Positions 6,401 through 7,144 of a DNA stretch of 7,144 bases are shown one piece after another. Source of the DNA: an uncultured Bacteroidales bacterium (GTDB lineage: Bacteria; Bacteroidota; Bacteroidia; Bacteroidales; WCHB1-69); NCBI GenBank assembly GCA_937949745.1, contig CALECM010000065.1:1-7144 (forward strand), in the 5' to 3' direction. How positions within the stretch are numbered: the stretch's first letter is position 1; every line of letters begins with the position of its first letter. Position numbers and translations under genes: made by a program. Below the pieces are notes generated by a model. The model worked only from the letters and a program-made list of their open reading frames with translations. It was not told where the DNA came from and made no database searches.

Positions 6401-7144
6401 ACTTTATATCCGAAAAGTTTCAAAGGTGTTATGTCATCCAACAGGGAGAACGACAGAAATGATCAATTCACTACAGTTCGTATGGCCTGGTCGGTATATA
6501 AAAACGGGAAGTGGAGCAAAGCCATTTTTAGTGAAGAGGCTTATGTTGAACCGAAGGCTTCCACTACCCAGAACATCATGATTCATGTAAAAGAATGGTA
6601 TGATAATCTGGCTGTTTATGTGAAATTTCCCAAACCAGGAGATAAAAATCGAATTATGTCCCGTACTGAGTTTCTATTTGACGGATGCAGGTTTCGTACC
6701 CATGGCATGGCAAATTCCGGTTTTGATTATGAAGATACAGTAGGTTCGGGGTATATTGCACAATTTGGCGATATGCAAATTGAACAGGGTAAAGCGGTTT
6801 GTAAAAAACAAGTTACTCTTAAGACATCTCCCCCAAAAATTAGTTTTATGAATACTTTTGGCTTACGTTATTTTTCCAAAAATGAACCACCGGAACATGA
6901 GGCGGGTGAAGCCTTAAATTTTATGGAAACAGCCGATTCTTTCCCTATAATTAACAATCCAACTTTAAATAACTGTAAGGTCGTGTATGATCAATTGGCT
7001 TGCAGTCGGAAAGAGATGGCAAGAGAAAATAACAATAAAATATTCCGTCCTTTGATATTAGAAGACGGAGGTAATAGTAAAACCTTTTTAGGTGTTCCGA
7101 TGCGTATCCATAATACCGAATCATTTATTTTACAGGATGGAACA
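164..7144 (+). CDS. Tc toxin A-subunit-like giant protein (VRP1 / neuraminidase-like), 3' partial
   Basis: Seen: 2,327 codons with no stop; the gene runs off the right edge exactly at a codon boundary. ATG 164 is the first start codon after the in-frame TGA at 125-127, so the start is well constrained despite the missing Shine-Dalgarno. No signal peptide is evident (MSYLFNGIIVTG). Domain order: unrecognised beta-rich module (1-104), transthyretin-like beta-sandwich (105-214), helical region (~267-640), VRP1 core with SPAAYL at 660 and HIDLVNEILE at 746, long helical shell to ~1875, neuraminidase-like region (~1880-2130), then a truncated beta-rich part. Family knowledge: TcA subunits form pentameric bell-shaped pre-pores that bind host cells and translocate a TcB/TcC-enclosed effector. 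Inference: this is such a subunit or a stand-alone homologue, about 3,400 residues when complete. The channel and TcB-binding domain lie outside the window, so pore-forming ability cannot be judged. Family assignment is very secure; role and target are unknown. Confidence 0.95.
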   Translation, partial: MSYLFNGIIVTGTEAILEKHLSIGIGYFENDKLQRLSNTIYYFTGDKPDTKYYTLEYSGNLNTAIQYYIIIEYAEFYFLVDLPLGFSSSINEVKEIDLATSLYNVFFTGRLLDTNGDPWQEVSISYMKQTLNGPIWTGRVKTSITDRNGYFSLIHQEDFGPYIKKLNDGFPIESLMGNDYLFVVAGTTEEDTFFSEIFYNVKGFLECEIIKKRPVFTPSTFKKINNPVELSSGSREKVDLKQSSYLNSKLNLSQDETFPYVRSNNLCIDLNFSDQEILYALCERNNTGDYKELLFKSDDSLVADVNTAIERNIINYESSKVKSQVEDLKKCMISQYIKEPSFKNKYVAIGIISNDDNTNISKKENIFKEILNWKNDPEGKSMNEYLLDKGFLNPLQYGKAQVFDAAFSVMDGNEAAAMAMCTYNSIDEMIAHKSELRNYIKTSEGQPATDEDVDRLERKLEREFPSPYLKNEITKDTTDVKPKPFEKTYISDFLKVNSDFQFGERHPLAVLNDTQVKLPDLPEGGKEVLSRQLQRAEQLYHITPAEHKSDWIMALSNAGITSPVEIAKLSFSSFEARISNNSTAFISSDDTRRIYNHGLLIAQQTESVMAELIMNSDMASHVVPGHFELPDDAIEGVPSIKQLFGNQDHFVYPENRNMLSPAAYLMDLFEFLKGADHSNYGMDVTDNQAMKDEEFFSGHMASTLMMAAANNKEFPEDSKLGVLFKRRPDLKHILLNCGNTENVMPHIDLVNEILERAVYEKTGRTISEDLLETIQSTWSSEELAAYPENNQASYVKTVYDKLKSAKTPWNLPFHFWLEEYRTYLKQLSLTREEIIRNFSTGNKEEYIKRGLLDYLGLHKEEIDMILENPNSTARKDYFKNYFNCPIITKDGNVIDYPNGNVAQLISLTGLTYEEIKDLITSYYINPYQIRNLQQTKIRFELFTQPGDKISGGGEKQQAGTLESTFIQTLEGEDTPQSASPDENFYIRLHRFQRLRKTLNLEVYELDLILRYLGVSSTTVFTESYLEKIAYILKIREKLNLKLEEILLLSGDFRFDPYPGYVSLFDFLFLKKTEEYTLKRCFQAVRDQQPLSNADQALFTYKNIEMVLPFISGIKISEERYNNIVDRQVSKSTDTANNAGLSAIFRVAYLCKALRITEEEFYFLRDYLQYLPNGGREQLLPVLTDPKTLLGFIEKIEQVKAYGFSIPDLAYLLNGSNLKGNTLYLDEEGIGESLKNLQADLQSLSFEDSLYEKHISKNMAGYFEEDIQTALQYIYEDFGTEEVNTETVSAFIDVHPDLFAGFLKYPKLKSFFLFYPKDTDAKLRAVYYGLGLIDFPETGDLQEILTKEKTPYYSKEDMAAIFRAIKTKILLGILNEEERFDDLHVELPQRFLITSLTATSLVSFTTPSIGMDQRVNSTENTFIQHSPGGKNAEWLEPQFINIGAVDVDLFIRNNPNAFPSDTGFLWPVEGNGDYIPGKMARYKRFVFEKDIAATDEKLARMKEELSHYVEGTEFDDVMEIIMDPVKAFEKEYDKRTMKNFVAQKFGLFMPASEAVAKLYHPGASLEEDSEYLQNYCDRVDLVLDYLFQDNRVDAVILHFVEFCGISEEYIRRFLFKYSVSVYADNKKRESVYAFLNRDFINAETVTRHEFAEQIRLCIFMYRVAQYVKTFKISPEMLDDIFEVIYDKNEISEKFDSVYFMDLTDKLPQNVNTYLNFSRAMAFNHTYFTEDNNFFRFFKENNNLSFLSSMAREYICNITGCSNENLVKLNSQVLQKDKYVEWFSQLLECQRILDHMEVTAATVINLNKTDTLITSKESGMLRQIVKSKYSETEWNNIAIDLYNPLRLKQRDSLRDYLILNSDGQFENSNDLFNYYLIDTEMSTCAKTSRIIQATLSIQLFIQRVLMGFENNPLSDGEKLSFTADEKNELVWRRNYRVWEANRKILFFPENWLDSELRFDKTPIFKEIEEKLTQNDIDDTTAMEAFHEYLDKLEEISDLEIMSVYRDPETKLHELNDIYLVGRTKGSPHKFYFRILKKGSIWTPWQEINNGIKADIVRIIPWKGSIYLFWPEITITNSVPENTLYPKSFKGVMSSNRENDRNDQFTTVRMAWSVYKNGKWSKAIFSEEAYVEPKASTTQNIMIHVKEWYDNLAVYVKFPKPGDKNRIMSRTEFLFDGCRFRTHGMANSGFDYEDTVGSGYIAQFGDMQIEQGKAVCKKQVTLKTSPPKISFMNTFGLRYFSKNEPPEHEAGEALNFMETADSFPIINNPTLNNCKVVYDQLACSRKEMARENNNKIFRPLILEDGGNSKTFLGVPMRIHNTESFILQDGT
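476..805 (+). other. Transthyretin/carboxypeptidase-regulatory-like beta-sandwich domain (residues 105-214)
   Basis: The segment opens with TGRLLDTNGDPWQEVSISY (108-126) and continues with VKTSITDRNGYFSL (140-153), the classic 'G.v.D..G.pl..v.V' then 'T..T D..G.y.l' strand pattern of these beta-sandwich domains. It closes with DYLFVVAG and FFSEIFYNVKG, matching the final strands. Similar domains precede the VRP1 region in long TcA-like proteins of Bacteroidota and other phyla, from my knowledge of the family. They generally serve as structural or binding modules; the ligand here is unknown. Boundaries are approximate. Confidence 0.7.
962..2083 (+). other. Helical N-terminal extension of the TcA-like shell (residues ~267-640)
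   Basis: Dominantly helical, charged sequence. Recognisable pieces for long TcA-like proteins are VADVNTAIERNIINYE, the acidic helix TDEDVDRLERKLEREFPSPY (449-468), FLKVNSDFQFGE, and RAEQLYHITPAEHKSDWIMA with the following GITSPVEIAKLSFSSFEAR. Order and spacing resemble the region that precedes VRP1 in other long members of this family. Photorhabdus TcdA1 has only a short counterpart. It probably packs onto the outer alpha-helical shell; this is an inference without structural evidence. Confidence 0.6.
2084..2653 (+). other. VRP1-type core of Tc toxin A subunit (residues 641-830)
   Basis: This is the signature block that identifies the family. LFGNQDHF (643-650) leads into SPAAYLMDLFEFL (660-672), followed by LFKRRPDLKHILLNCGNT (to residue 740), MPHIDLVNEILERAV (745-759) and WNLPFHFWLEEYRTYLKQL (809-827). 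The same motifs in the same order occur in Photorhabdus and Xenorhabdus TcA proteins and in the Salmonella virulence plasmid 28.1 kDa A protein. In TcA structures this part belongs to the alpha-helical shell. The cysteines that many long homologues carry just before SPAAYL are absent. Confidence 0.9.
2654..4315 (+). other. Alpha-helical shell of the TcA-like protein (residues 831-1384)
   Basis: Long helical stretch with TcA-typical units such as LISLTGLTYEEIKDLI, FYIRLHRFQRLRKTLN (984-999) followed by VYELDLILRYLG, LEEILLLSG, and ALRITEEEFYFLRDYL. A flexible low-complexity linker (SGGGEKQQAG at 950-959, then TPQSASPDE at 974-982) precedes the RLHRF helix. In TcdA1 an immunoglobulin-like receptor-binding domain interrupts the shell early in this zone; here the helical pattern continues with only a short strand-like stretch around 2810-2860, so that insertion seems missing or minimal. 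Assignment rests on motif resemblance, not alignment. Confidence 0.65.
4316..4630 (+). other. Polar, beta-looking insertion inside the helical shell (residues 1385-1489)
   Basis: Serine/threonine/asparagine-rich sequence (LITSLTATSLVSFTTPSIGM, STENTFIQHSPGGKNAEW, FIRNNPNAFPSDTGFLWP) breaks the helical pattern. It then returns to charged helix at DIAATDEKLARMKEELSHY (1489-1507) and beyond. Prolines, glycines and the strand-like segments suggest a small beta domain or exposed loop. In known TcA proteins receptor-binding domains are inserted into the shell in this manner, so a binding role is possible; this is inference, and I recognise no family. Confidence 0.4.
5699..6553 (+). other. Shell end plus neuraminidase-like region of TcA (residues 1846-2130)
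   Basis: The block begins with KQRDSLRDYLI (1846-1856), then YYLIDTEMSTCAKTSRIIQA with M1879, SIQLFIQRVLMG, WRRNYRVWEANRKI (1929-1942), FFPENWLDSELRFDKTPIF and the helical EKLTQNDIDD segment. Strands follow: MSVYRDPETKLHELNDIYLV, IWTPWQEI (W2039, W2042), RIIPWKGSIYLFW (to W2067) and AWSVYKNGKWS (W2109). It matches the TcdA1 segment around AAIKTTRIAEAIASIQLYVN and YYPENYIDP, as I recall it. The name is structural: in TcdA1 the domain shuts the channel base and is not known to cleave sialic acid. No Asp-box repeat was seen here. Confidence 0.9.
6554..7144 (+). other. Beta-rich region after the neuraminidase-like domain, truncated (residues 2131-2327)
   Basis: Strand-like, diverged sequence (TQNIMIHVKEWYDNLAVYVKF, FLFDGCRFRTHGMAN, KTFLGVPMRIHNTESFIL) up to the window edge. 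In characterised TcA proteins the receptor-binding domains follow the neuraminidase-like domain, and the linker and channel come later. This stretch may therefore be the beginning of the target-recognition face. I see no motif that names a ligand, and the stretch carries four cysteines (CRF, VCKK, NNCK, LACS) whose pairing cannot be judged. Confidence 0.4.

Noticed and set aside
5890..6553. Enzymatic sialidase activity suggested by the 'neuraminidase-like' label
   Set aside because: No Asp-box motif or sialidase catalytic pattern was seen, and the region in characterised TcA proteins is structural, closing the channel.

Overview
The window is almost entirely one giant plus-strand gene. An uninterrupted reading frame starts at ATG 164 and is still open at the last base, giving 2,327 codons with no stop. 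I followed the frame through its whole length and saw no stop or frameshift. The product is a Tc (ABC) toxin A-subunit-like protein. It has the 'Salmonella virulence plasmid 28.1 kDa A protein' (VRP1) signature SPAAYL at residue 660, RRPDL at 726, HIDLVNEILE at 746, and the strongly conserved entry into the TcA 'neuraminidase-like' region (NYRVWEANRKI at 1932, FFPENWLD at 1944). The gene is 3'-truncated by the window, so the expected linker, pore-forming channel and TcB-binding end are not visible.

Layout. Bases 1-163 are an AT-rich leader; a frame open from the left edge to TAA 141-143 may be the tail of an upstream gene ending 20 bases before the toxin start. Codons 1-104 encode an unrecognised, probably beta-rich, AT-rich N-terminal module. 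Codons 105-214 encode a transthyretin/carboxypeptidase-regulatory-like beta-sandwich. Codons ~267-640 encode a helical region. Codons ~641-830 carry the VRP1 core. Codons ~830-1875 form a long, mostly helical shell, interrupted by a polar, beta-looking segment at 1385-1489. Codons ~1846-2130 hold the conserved shell end and the neuraminidase-like region. The remaining codons, to 2327, are beta-rich and poorly conserved to my eye, where receptor-binding domains lie in known TcA proteins.

Organism. AT-rich composition, an A-rich leader with no Shine-Dalgarno, and this long architecture suggest a Bacteroidota bacterium. That is an inference; no rRNA or other marker is present.

Working model. 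In the well-studied Tc toxins, five A subunits form a bell-shaped pre-pore that binds target cells and injects the TcC effector held in a TcB cocoon. No TcB, TcC or chaperone gene lies in this window, so whether this A-like protein works in such a complex cannot be judged here. Compared with Photorhabdus TcdA1 (from memory, about 2,516 residues, SPAAYL near residue 110), this protein has roughly 550 extra residues at its N-terminus and roughly 330 more before the neuraminidase-like block. The full protein may therefore be near 3,400 residues.
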